DNA of 64,000 nt, taken from Toxotes chatareus (lineage: Eukaryota > Chordata > Actinopteri > Toxotidae). Shown one piece after another: positions 15,000 to 26,360 of this stretch (positions within the stretch are counted from its first letter, which is position 1; each line of letters begins with the position of its first letter). The stretch is from assembly GCA_016801885.1 (NCBI GenBank), contig CM028900.1, positions 9,393,501 through 9,457,500 on the forward strand, given 5' to 3'. The notes below the pieces were generated by a model. The model was not told the DNA's origin, did not search any database, and was given only the letters and a program-made list of their open reading frames with translations. A program made the translations under genes and the position numbers.

Positions 15000-17900
15000 C
15001 CACTACTGACCCACTTGTGCCCCCAACCACGTCATCCCAAAAGCTGGCTGATTCAGAGTCATTCACTCAGGGGAGCTTTTAAACTGATTTAAAACACATG
15101 CCAGCACTGCCATGTATTGTCTGTAGTGGAACCCTTTAACATCCACCCTGATTTCTCCTCACAACACATATGTATATGTATACTGTGCAAGGACTATGCA
15201 CAAACAAAAATACGGTGACCCACATCAACAAAGGACAAATTTCCTCAGAGTTAAATTAACTGTCTAAAATAGCCTCATGTCTATTAATTCCCTTCCTATT
15301 CATAATTGATGCCCTAAGTGTAAGAACAGTACAGTTCCTGCAACACGTTCCTGTATTACAACAGTCTTGGTTATATTAATTAGTCATTACTGTTGCAGAT
15401 AACACAGCTGCCTACATGTTTCTTTCACTGATTTCACATTTGATGTTGACATCACTTAAAAACATTAGTGGTAAATAACACACACATACACACATACCAT
15501 AAACAAGCAAGCTCACGCTGTTATGATGTGACTGTTACTGTCCTGCAGAGTCTACATCATTCCATTACTTGTTTTCATTTAACAGTTGTAAAAAGCCTGT
15601 GTGCACCTGCCTGGTTTGTTTGATTATATGAATCAAAGGGAGATGTGAACATTTCAGGCATTCTTCATTTAGCAGTGGGTGGCACTTCAAATGCAGATTT
15701 GTGGTACTGCTACCTTTTCTGGCGATAGTTTTGCTACATATTTTGCAGATAACTGTTGTTTGCACAGCATCTTACTTGCGATTCACAAACCACTGCCAGA
15801 CAATGGATCCAGTATTGTTTCTTTTTTGGGAAAAAATTGTCCATCTCCATCTTCTTTTACCCCTTCCAAACTCAACACACATAAACTCACTTTGGCACTT
15901 CACTTCTTTCACTCTCTCCAGGCTCCTTCACTAGTCCCTCCAGACACTGTCACACACACTTGCCCAAGTGAGTGGTCTGGATGGGCGGGCGAGTGTGTGT
16001 GATGTATGTATGTGAGGTTTTTTTTTTGTGTGTGTGTCTGTGAGAGGGAGAGAGCCATAGGAGAGAGAGCGGGAGAAGCTAAACGCCAAAGCGGGTCTCA
16101 TGCCGGCAGCTTAAAAAAACATTATGTGACAATTTGTGCTCGATGTTTGTAACACAGTCATTTACTACATCCCTCGTAGAACAAGCTGCAATAAAACGAG
16201 TATATCCATGACATTGCCCACAGCTACCCTTAAACAATATACTTGGTTGCCGTGACTTCTGAATAAAACAGGACAGTCTGGTTAGGAATGGCAGAAAAAT
16301 GACTAAATGCAAATTCAAATGTAAATGTATCTCCTTGCATATTCTCTCTAGGTACAAACACACAGCATGGTTCACACATGCCTCTCACATGGGGCCAAAA
16401 TACTAGATTGTCTGCATGGTATGGTGCCCTTGGAGCTTGAATGCTCTGCTCAACAACAGTGTGGCCTTGATGGCAGCCACTGAAAAGATGTGAGATAGCC
16501 CACCACCCCAAATTCACCTAAATAAAAGGAGACACTGTATACCAACAGATATGCAGACAAAATAATAGCCCTAGTAATGGATTACACTTTCCAAATATAG
16601 ACTAAATGTTAATCTTTTGATCCTTGAAGTGATCTGCTTCCCCATTCAGGAGGCAGGCCAAAGAGAAGAGACATTGAGCTAAGGATTCTGATTGGCTTTG
16701 AGGTGATCTCTAGCCCCTACCCTTCAGCTCTAGCTGTTTGTCCCTCAGGGGTCAATACAGGTCAACTTCGTCATTAATCACACATTCAGATGAATGGCAC
16801 GGGCTTTGCCAATGAACTCACAGGAGGGTGGTGCATTGCAAAGGAAGAAGACCACCCTTAAATCGGAGGAGCCAGGTTCAAACTCTACTTTTGAAAAAGC
16901 AGCTTCTCTGCAGAAGTGTTTTAAAATAGACTGTAAAAGCTCCAAGGGTACTGTTCAGGAGATGACACTTTGGTTTGTGGAGTGGGACAAGTGATAAGAC
17001 AATTTCCCTGAGGGATCAGAACATTATAACGATAACTAAGTATCAACACACCATGTTGCTTGACAACAACACCGCAACAAGACGGCATGTCTCTCTCCAA
17101 CAGAGATAAATATAATCACTCAGATTGATGCTCAAATACACAACTGAAGTGTGACACTTGTACACCAGATTTCTCACAGCACAGTGAAATTATTCCTGCA
17201 CAATCAGCTGACAGAAACACACACATTCTTCCATACTAAGCATCTCATTATATATTTAGACCAACTGCACAGTACATCTGCTTTGCCTTTCACTCCCTGT
17301 GGCACGCCGGGAGCAGCACATGACATCTATGCACATTATCATACACATGTCCTCTCTCTATGTTCGTCTCCATGTTGTCAAGACCTGAAGACAGTTATCA
17401 GAGTGAAAATCACACCTACACTCAGCATCGTCCTCAAAATCAGCCTTCACTCTAATGAGAACGGAGGGAACAGAAAAAAAGCAGAGTCTTACCGGTGAGA
17501 GCCCGACCACAGGAGACACCAGGGTACTGAGGAGAGAGAAATGTGTCTACCCGACGAAAACCTTACAAGAGCCGCCTCCCCGTGCACCACCACCAAATCA
17601 ATTTCACACTCTCTCACCTCCCCGCCACTGTGATGTCACTCATTCATCCGTTTCTCCGTAGCCATGGCAACTCTGCCGCTTGGACCTGTTCATTCTTCTA
17701 CATCTGCCTCTCTCCTTCTTTCTATGTCCCTCCCCCTCTCCAGACCAAAGTGAAGACAGCCCACTTTCTCCATCTGAGGGGGTACAGTTACACCCTAAGC
17801 CTCTCTAGCATCCACCCCCTTCTTCTCCACTATCGCATCGCAGAGCTGGTGTAAAAAACGAGTAGGAGGATACAAAACACAAAAAGGGGAGGCACCCGGA

Positions 17901-19573
17901 TTCACCTCATGCAGCGTACACGCCCTGAAGAGTTTGTGGTCAAACAGACATACTTTTTTCAAGGCGACCCATAAAATGGCAGACAAAGAGAACTGCCAGA
18001 CAACGGAGACAAAACAGAGTCTGAATAGGTGCGCCTGGAAATCTCTTGTTTAGACGTGAGCCAGCTGTCTCATTAGCACACAGATGTACAGAAAAACACT
18101 ACATGTAATGGAGCCTAAATGCTGATGCACAGATGTGTTTGCAACTCCCAAATGCACTTGCACGCACACACACATATAACCAAACACTCAGCTCCGCAGT
18201 GTAGTGTGAGGTGATGAATAGTTAATGACCTCCGCCGTCATTATTAAGGTACCTCTCTGCTAATAATCCCCATGTTGACCTTGGGAAACGGGGGAGGAAA
18301 ACCTGGTCATTGAGAGACAAATCAAACAAAGACACACACTTAAACACACCATCGCCCTGTCTGAAGCCGCCTCTTTTAATCAATTGTGAGCCCCCTTCTC
18401 TCTCAGTCCACATTGTTTTCCTCCAAGCAAGCACCTTCTTCACAGTCTCCAGAAGATGTTCACGACTGCCTTGCTTCAACCATTTCACCCTGCACACTTA
18501 CCACTCACCACCCTGCTGTTTTCATATTTTAACTCTCCATTCTGGATGTCAGCCACACACACAAAAAGTAACAGAGACAGGGGGGAAAAAAAAAAATCAA
18601 AATATCCACTTGTCAGACAGTCTCTGAGGAAACTATGCTCTGCAGCGAAACAAAGGACACAAAGGCAGAGGTATAAAAAGTAATTGAGCAATAACCAAGT
18701 TAATGAAGAAGCGCTAAAATTAAGACAGAGAGAGAGGAAGGTATCTCTGAAAATAGAGGGATCTCCTTCCGTGCTTTCCTCCTGGAAAATCTCTACATCT
18801 GTCTGCATCAATCCCTTGCTCAACATTCTTGGCTGCCTCTCACATAATTAACTGTGGTCCTACCCCACCAACAACACAATAAATGTTTTCAGTTTTCAGC
18901 CATTTTATCCATGAACAGTAAGTCAAATTTTACTTTTATTGTCAGCTGATATATTCTGACAACCTGGACGCGTTTTTTTAATCTCTGTTAGGAGCAACTT
19001 TATTAGAGCTGTAAAGCACATTTTGAACAGCCAAACAGCTAGTTTGCCATATATAGTGTAGTGGACATTATAGATTGCTAACATGCAGCCAGAGTCAAAG
19101 CTGGTTTAAAAGAGTCACTGTTCGCAGGAGGCTTAACTATTAGTGTTGTTGCTTATGATGCTTAAACCCAATCAGTTATTTTCCAGTGGGAAAAAAAAGC
19201 GCAGACAGAGATCATTCAAATTAGCATACGACAAGGCTAACGCTAACGTTAGGGTAAATTTAAAAAATAAAAATCACTTTAAAATATTTCCGCAAAAAAG
19301 ATGAGCCATGCTCTCTCAGTTAAAGCCACAACACAATCCAATGCAATCATTTTTTAAAACGAGAAACAATTACAGTCGTTCTGACCTCGTAATTGTGCAG
19401 CGGTGGCATGAACTTTTCACAGTAGAGAGGAAGTTTGGCTAACTAGCATTTAATTAGCATCTTAATGACCGAGTCAATGTTAGCTTAGTTGGAGTAACAG
19501 CTGTCTTACCTTCGTTAAAACTTCTTTTGGTGCTGCAGGGTGTTTTCCTGTTGCCAGCACGACCGCCATCCAT
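1..19573 (-). CDS. myo16: myo16, unconventional myosin XVI, 5' part only (gene-level span)
   Basis: Myosin XVI is a neuronal myosin with N-terminal ankyrin repeats that bind protein phosphatase 1 catalytic subunits, followed by a motor domain and a proline-rich tail. Only the 5' end is in the window. The peptide from the exon at 1518-1787 begins MEIDQCLLESLP and continues through GQRQRLVRRMRC and AYYEREKS to DIIQDAIIRHDDKE. This is the conserved segment just before the first ankyrin repeat of vertebrate MYO16. The ankyrin exons are not found between 1 and 1516, so they lie beyond the window edge. A candidate start exon is at 19510-19573, giving a first intron of 17.7 kb. Gene identity is firm from the exon and from synteny with tnfsf13b, abhd13 and nalf1. 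The 5' boundary is inferred. Confidence 0.85.
1518..1787 (-). CDS. myo16: myo16 conserved 5' coding exon (pre-ankyrin segment)
   Basis: Read on the minus strand, a polypyrimidine tract ending CTCATTAG precedes position 1787. The exon closes with GACAAGGAAG before a GTGTGT donor at 1517-1516. The methionine of MEIDQCLLESLP, the usual MYO16 start, is at 1752. The frame is also open from 1787 to 1752, reading CFQLCNVFRQN after the split codon, so the exon can carry an upstream start. The exon ends in phase 1 after Glu, which fits the conserved Glu-Val junction in the family. The segment is rich in Arg, Lys and His in its second half and has no enzyme domain of its own. Confidence 0.9.
7832..7860. 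repeat. (GT)n microsatellite
   Basis: Pure GT tract of about 29 bp, with a shorter GT tract about 100 bp upstream near 7709-7728. Confidence 0.9.
14947..14996. repeat. (GA)n microsatellite
   Basis: Nearly pure GA dinucleotide tract of about 50 bp. It also produces spurious Arg-Glu and Ser-Leu open frames on the two strands. Confidence 0.95.
17493..17526 (-). other. possible 34-nt non-coding myo16 5' exon
   Basis: On the minus strand a good acceptor (ATTTCTCTCCTCAG) and a consensus donor (GTAAGACT) bracket 34 nt. Between the 19.5 kb and 1.8 kb exons its length (3n+1) would break the extended frame and introduce an early stop, leaving MEIDQ as the only usable start. It could therefore act as a switch exon or belong to a separate promoter at about 17.6 kb. 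It may also be a chance pair of splice sites. Confidence 0.25.
17658..17671. promoter_or_regulatory. RFX-type X-box (GTAGCCATGGCAAC)
   Basis: This 14-bp near-palindrome fits the RFX consensus GTNRCC, 0-3 bases, RGYAAC exactly. It lies within a CpG-containing patch 130 bp upstream (minus-strand sense) of the possible 34-nt myo16 5' exon. RFX factors control ciliary and neuronal genes. Function here is inferred. Confidence 0.45.
19510..19573 (-). CDS. myo16: myo16 candidate first coding exon (alternative N-terminus)
   Basis: On the minus strand an ATG at 19573 opens a 64-nt segment encoding MDGGRAGNRKTPC followed by STKRSFNE. It ends GAAG before a consensus GTAAGA donor at 19509. The phase is 1, and joining to the exon that starts at 1787 restores an uninterrupted frame: Glu, a split Gly, then CFQLCNVFRQN and MEIDQ. 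The combined extension before MEIDQ would be 33 residues. A second ATG four bases downstream opens another frame that would hit a stop in the next exon. CpG-containing sequence just upstream, including a CACGTG E-box at 19697-19702, fits a promoter. The exon is inferred from splice signals and frame, not from recognised homology. Confidence 0.55.
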
Positions 19574-19760
19574 ACATATTAACTTAAAAGTTATTATGCC
19601 TAATTCCACCTGTTCTTTATCGCTACTGTGCGTTTGTCCCGTTAAGGTATCGTTACCTTAAAGTAGCGTCGCTGGTTTGTGAACACGGCCCGGGGGCACG
19701 TGATCTAATCTGGCTAACGGCTCAGAGGTCAGGTGATTTGAAAAGGTAAATAATCCGTAG
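19574..19760 (-). promoter_or_regulatory. myo16: probable myo16 upstream promoter region
   Basis: This short CpG-containing stretch lies directly upstream (minus strand) of the candidate start exon. It has an E-box CACGTG at 19697-19702 inside a GC-rich run and nested inverted repeats between 19621 and 19668 (outer arms 7 bp, inner arms 8 bp). No clear TATA box was seen. The transcription start cannot be placed from sequence alone. Confidence 0.4.
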
Positions 19761-21350
19761 TGCGGTTTATGTATGTGGGGGGCAAGCAGAGAAATCTCCC
19801 GTTGTTTCTTTCATTAATAAATAAATATTTCATATTTGAAAGTGGGTTTCAAACAACTTTAAGGCTTTACGTACTATGTAAAAACGCCCTTTCACAACAG
19901 TTAAGCAATAAAATGGCGAATCGGTCGCTCAGAGTAATAAGTTAAGTTTCCTTCAATTTCTTCTTCCTACGTTGAGGGCCTCCAGTCTACTTGTATTGGT
20001 GAGACTAGCCATCATATCACTGCAAGTTATAGTGTGTTAGCTAACTAGGCATGCTATATTTATTTTATTATTTGTGCAGTTTTGCTTATGCTTCTCACCC
20101 ATGCTACACACACACAACCAGACCTGAATGATTAAATTAATTTACTTAATTAGTAGTTCTAATGGGTCATATAACTGTCCAGATTCTATGTCCACACAGT
20201 TAGCAGCAAAATGTGCCACTCATCAGTGTGTCTGTAACTATGTGGGACAGCAAATACTCAGCATACAGATGTGTGCCATAATGTGCACTGGTACAGAACC
20301 CCTGGAGTTATCACACTTAACTGTGACAGCTCTTTATTGCATTCGTCTACCTATCGTCCCCCAGTCACAGAGGTAAGCATGTGGTCATGGCTCCAATTGA
20401 GCTAAACTCCCTCTACTCTGGTATAAGGTCAATTGGTAAATGTAAGAGGGGGTGAATGGAGGTGGAAGATGGAGACAGAGGAAAGGGGTGGGAGAGGTTC
20501 AGTGATGAGTGAGTATTAAATCTTGGAACTGAGGTCCATCACGGGCATGAAATTGCCAGACTAGTGGTTCAAATCACACACTCCCAACACGCACACACAC
20601 CTCAGGAGGGAACCTGTAATCCAAAGCCAAACCAATTCCCTCAACAGTATGGTCTGAAATGTCGTTTTAACATTATCCCTCTCTTCAGAACTACACTTTG
20701 AGAAATTACCAGAGAATACGACAAAACTAACATATAGGCCTAATCCTTTATTGTCTCTTCCTCCATACCTCCTCTTTCTTTTTGCCACTCACATTAACCT
20801 TCACCTTGAATCCCCTCTCCTTCCCTTCACTGTTTCACCATCAGTCCGACTATGCTGTAAGTTATCTTTTCCTCAACTGTTTGCCTCACATACGCTGCTT
20901 CTTGTGTTATTTTTACATTCCTATATCCTCCATCCTCGTCATGCCCACTGTTATAGATCCATAGAACATCAGCATGATAGTAAGTGGGAGTGTATTATAG
21001 CGTTGTCAGTGGGGAGCATCATGCACCATTAAGCACTGACCTAATTTGATTAGGGTTGAATGTGAGAGATGACATTTGAAATCACGCACACAAACATCAC
21101 AGCCAGACACTATCTTTCATCTCAGCATAAATTCCCCCAACGGCTTCTCAATAGATCAAAGCAGTGTTTTTAAAGGGAATACTTAACCAATCCTGTTCAA
21201 ATCATTAACATGGCAACGCAGCTGGGCTCACACTCAGCACTCTAATATACAGTACATTGTCTAGCTGCAAGCAAGAGAACCTGGTAGGTGGACAAGTGTT
21301 TGTGTGTAAGGGGGAGGGCCTATGTGTGCATGTGCATGTTTTTATGTGTG

Positions 21351-21354
<4 letters not shown>

Positions 21355-21383
<29 letters not shown>
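21355..21383. repeat. (GT)n microsatellite
   Basis: Pure GT dinucleotide tract embedded in a longer imperfect TG-rich stretch. Confidence 0.9.
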
Positions 21384-21385
<2 letters not shown>

Positions 21386-24095
21386 GTGGCTTGATAGGGA
21401 TGGGAGCAGTGAAGCGGCTACATTTCATGCACCTGCTCTCATACGCATTCCAGAAAGAGGACAGAACCAGCTGCTTCTTAGCCCTTTTCTATCTTTTATT
21501 CCCTCCCACCTCTTTCTTCTCACTGAGAAGGACCTCTACCATCTTCCCCTGCCACCATCCTCACCATGTCACACAATCTAGTCATTTCAGCTCCCACTCC
21601 TACATACTCAATTACCTTCATAACATTCAAGTAGCAGTAACTATGGAGTGTTTTTTTTATCTTCACAAGTATAAATTCCAGTACTGCCCACCCTACCTCA
21701 ATTTTCTTACCACTCCATGTACAAATAAAATACAACTATTCTATTCAAGTTCATGGTGAGAGGCAATACATGTTGCACACACACAGAAATGTAGGAGAAG
21801 CAAGTCCTGGCAAGCCCAGACACTGACCCTGACATAGACGTCCCTTACTGACATGGTGTCCAATGATAGCCTTGGAAGGGAAACAAAGTCTGCAAAGCTG
21901 CTAGTCACATGCCAGTGGCAGCAAGCCCGTATTAGTATGAGGAAGTCTTCTATAGAAAGATGAGGTCACATGGGGAATAGCCTCCCCCTCCTTTGACAAA
22001 GGCTATCATATAGGGCTTGGTCATCCTTTGTATGCACCTGTTTAGTACTCAATCCATGCAGACAACTCTGCTTTGATGATATTGTTTCATCAGATGAGGG
22101 GAAATCTCAGACCAAAGGTTTGGATTTAATCTTAGCCTGCTGGAAGTGTTCCACTCCCAAATAACATGTTGTTGCTGCTGCTGCCAGCAGTGCTTCCCAC
22201 CACCTGTCATTAGCTTTAGCTGCTGTTTGAGTCGACCAACTGTCCAGTCCCATGGGCCTCACTTATATGAATAGTCTGGGTTTTCTTCCTTATCTCAAGA
22301 TTATTCTTCATCTCATTCGGACACCTGAGATATATAGGAAGAAAATGCTGACAAGAAAGGTTATGAATTACACTTCCTGCTTTTTTTTTTTTTGCTTTTT
22401 TTTTTAACTTCAGTGTATTACTTTTTCAGAAATTTGAGTCCAGCCAGACAAGCTTCAACTTCCAGCTTTGGACACGATCAATTGAATAGTTAAATAAACA
22501 GTTTGAAACTTAACCCAAGACAACTGTGCTTTAATTTAATTATTTAATAATTCAAGAATTTAAAAGCTAACTAGACCTCTGTAGTCTAGTGCATTAGTGC
22601 ATAACACACCCAAATCGCTGACCGAACAGTTGGTGGTTGCATTGTGGGTAATGTAGGAGAGGAAGCAGAATGTGTGGAATCAAAAAGATGACACCTCTGT
22701 TTCTGCTTTGACTATTGCACATTTTCAGTCATAAATAACAGAAATCATACATATAGTTCACCAATTATAAATAGCACATGTTGGGATGGATTACAGTTTG
22801 CACTAATCAGATTTAAGGGTGAGAGAAATCTATGGCTTCCTCAGATGAACAGTAACCCCCTTAATCCCATCCCACCCCCACTTCTGTCTGCCCAGTCAGC
22901 TGTCTGCCTTCTGACGTCAGGCACATGAAATACATCTATCTACTCAGTGTCTGTGCATACATGTGCTTTTTTTCTGAGGGGCTTACTGGCGGGGGGGCGG
23001 TTGTCTGTCAGAGGAGCTAGAAAAGAAATCCAGTAAGCGGGGTAACAAGAATAGATCAACTGGTTGACAGACCAAGGGTTAGACATAACCAATAGCCAAT
23101 AGGAGGCCCATGGTTTGAGGTGTTAGCAAACAGGAATTTTTCTCCAGTCTGACTTGACTGATCAGACAGCAGACAGAAATATTCAAGTGGCAGGTGGTGG
23201 CAGTATTTTCTAGTTTTACCTTTCTTAATTTTATGCGGCTGTGACTTTGACAACCACAGAGCATGTCCTCACAGACCTCTGCGAACAAGTATCACCCTTT
23301 TTAATCATGCATAAAAGGTGTCATTTGAATCTTGCCAAAGCCACAGGGTCTCAGCATCTCAACACAGCCAGTGGGGCTGGTTTACATGAGTGAAACAGCG
23401 GGGGGTGTGAACACCTCTGGAGTTCTGACAGCAGCAGATCCATCAAAAGCCTTTCTTGGGGGAAAAGTCTTTGCACAGCCATCCCATTTCCCCCCTCAAT
23501 CCTGCTCTTCGTCATCATCCTCTCTTTCTCATAAATCAACATAATTATTAGGGAGGGTGGTGACTAAGTCTTGAGACCATGTGGCTCAACAGCTGACCAC
23601 AGCACAGGGGGACTGGGCTGCATCCTGACACAGACCGACCCACTACAGATTTCAGACATTAGTCTCTTGGCAGCTACACCCAAAGACCAGTGCTGCACGC
23701 GTAGTCATAGTCCAAAAAAAAAAAAAAAGTATAGAAAAAGAAACAAAAGAAACGGGTACGCAACTGCTGGAAAATGGCCATTGTGAAAGTGTGTGGTGGA
23801 GATTATATTTTCAGTTCAAAGAGAGAGTGATACCTCCATGCAACGCTGCCAGACACAGAGGCCCACAAGCTGGCTAAGCAAGAGGACAGATGGGTGTAGC
23901 ACACAAACACACACGCACACACACACACAAACACATCTTGCTGGAGGGGTGGGAGTGGGGGGTGACTGAAATGGCTGGTCCTCCTTGTACATCAGTTTAC
24001 CATGATTGATTTTTTTACACAGTGTTCAACAGTCACCGCTCTGCATCATGTCATCCCAAGGGTTTAACACTAACAACTTCAACCCACATAAACAC

Positions 24096-24207
<112 letters not shown>

Positions 24208-25245
24208 AGGTGTGTGGACTCTCAGCTGTCTGAATGAGCCCATCTGTGAGCTTCTATGACACAAAAGGAGTTTTGTGGGGTAACATACCCTCAGCTACGT
24301 TCATGTGTGTTACTCAGCTACATTCTGTCACATCAGCTTTACATACTGTAAAACCTTTTCTTCTCTCTGCCTCTTCTCTGCTCTTTTCTGTCTGCCTACC
24401 ACTATGCCTAATACTCTGTATTGTGTCTCTAATTCCCTCCCTTACTTCTGTGTCTACCTCTCTTGCTTTTTGACTCTCCCCTGTCTCACTTTCTCCAAAT
24501 GCTAAGACGCAGGCAGGCACTGTACACATCACAAAACCACACAGTGTTTGGATGAAAGATCCCCAAGGTCCTCTGAAACTGGAACGATTCCCAAATGACA
24601 TCCACTACCCCAAAGGTTTTTTGGAGGGGTGCATGTTTGTGTGTGCAGTGAACAAGCCAACAAACCTGTTTTTCTTTTTCTGCGCTGCCAGCCAGCACAC
24701 ATGCAACATCTCAAGGCAAACAACAGCATGCAAGAAGGGGAAAAAAAGGGAAAGAAACAAAGGGCAGTCTACAGGCAGTGAACAAAGATAATGCAATTTA
24801 AGGAAAAGAAAGTATTTTTATTGGAAAATATATAAACCTAAATGAATGCAGACAGAGACAAACATTTGACTCTTTGTGAGATATTTGTTTAGTTATGGAA
24901 ACAAATTAGTACAAAGGATAACACATTCAAAGTCATAGTGAGCCAAAGGCCCAATAGTCTGGCGTCAGGCCTTCCATGGCCAGAACTCACAGAGTAACTC
25001 ACACACAGCTACAGCAAACAACAGCAAAAACATACAGACAAACAAGAGACAAGTGGCACCGTACCTCACTGTAACATTTCTCCGTAGGTCTTGATGCTTC
25101 CTTTCCAGCTAGTAAATAAAATCCAGAGGCGATCTGGTCTCAGCTGCAAAGATATGAAACACTTAGAGTAAGCACAAGAGAGGAATCAACTCCCAGCTCC
25201 CACTACATCTACACCCACAGGGTAAAATCCACCACTGACATCCCA

Positions 25246-25277
<32 letters not shown>

Positions 25278-25707
25278 GGAGAGAGAGGGGAGTGTGCCAA
25301 TTTGGCTGAATGAAGGGGGAGTAGTTGAAAGGGAGAGAGAGCATGAGTCAGTGAGAGAGAAAGGAGAGAGAGAGAGATTTAGGAGTTTGTCAGTGAGTAA
25401 GGGTGTGTGTTCGTGTGAGAAAGAAATAGAAAGAGAGTGAGATGGGAGTTTAAATCTCTAATTACGACTGCTTATCACAAGCTCATAAGCAGCTGGTGGG
25501 GATGATTGACACAGGATTCGCAACTCACACACGCTCCGCTACGCTATTGTGTGCGTGCATGCTGTGCGTTAGTGTTAGGGGGAGGAGAACCAAACACTCA
25601 AACAATGGACTAAAAGTGAAACCAGAGAGTGAAAACAGGAGGAGAAAAAAAGCAGCACACAGCAGATGTGCCGAGCAAGAGGACAGCTCCTGCTGTAAAA
25701 ACTACTG

Positions 25708-26360
25708 AATGGATTGTCATGAAATGTTGTACAGACACTCATGGTTGCCAGAGGATGAACCCTACTGACTCCCCTAACTTTTCCTCTGGTGCCACCATGA
25801 GTTTAACATGTTTGGTTTTTATAAAATTAATAATTATTGGATGGATTGCAATGAAATTTTTTTTTCTCATTTCAATCCACTAGCACGTCTAAGTGTTTAC
25901 TGACCAGATGAAATTCCTCTGCATCTGCTTGATGAACATACACAACTTTTGTACAGACACTGATGGTTCCCAGATGATGTATCCTAATTGTCATTTCCTG
26001 ACATTTCCTCTAGCATCATTATGAGGTTCATAACTATGGTTTTGAGTGAAATATTTTCTACTGGATGGATTTTCATTAAATTTGGTACAGATGTCTGTAC
26101 ATTTCTACTAGCACCATCATTTGCTCAGAAGTTTTTTTTATCAATTTATTTCTATCTATCCAGTACGTTGGTTTATGATTAAATGTCTGCTGAGACACTC
26201 CCATCAACCTCTGCTGTACTTTGTATTTAGTGCAAATGTTAGCAATGCAAACAAGTCAAACTAAGATGGTGAATTTGCTAAACATTGCATCTACTTGGCA
26301 GATACAGCTTGTTAGCATTGTCACTGTAAACATATTAGTACGCTGATTTTGGCATAAAGC
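25708..26360 (+). repeat. degenerate interspersed repeat, multi-unit copy
   Basis: A unit resembling GGATTGTCATGAAAT, then TTGTACAGACACTCATGG, then CCAGAGGATGAACC, recurs in degenerate form near 25710, 25840-25990 and 26065. It is followed by a tail containing AACTAAGATGGTGAA and GTTAGCATTG. The same modules in the same order occur on the minus strand at about 47140-47405 and partially at 45785-45900, 57855-58010 and 58195-58345. This looks like an old non-coding transposon-derived family. I cannot assign its class. Confidence 0.7.

Larger units (their letters stand above)
1788..19509 (-). other. myo16: myo16 large 5' intron / upstream region
   Basis: This is 17.7 kb without a convincing coding exon on either strand. 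It holds scattered CA/GT and GA microsatellites (for example 7832-7860 and 14947-14996), a CpG-containing patch at about 17.5-17.76 kb with a possible 34-nt non-coding exon and an RFX-type X-box, and AT-rich blocks with homeodomain-like words (for example around 12100-12230). Assignment as intron depends on the start exon at 19510-19573. If that exon is wrong, part of this stretch is simply upstream of myo16. Confidence 0.55.

Noticed and set aside
16794..16900. tRNA-like B-box word (GGTTCAAACTC)
   Set aside because: No matching A-box, acceptor stem or cloverleaf could be drawn around it.
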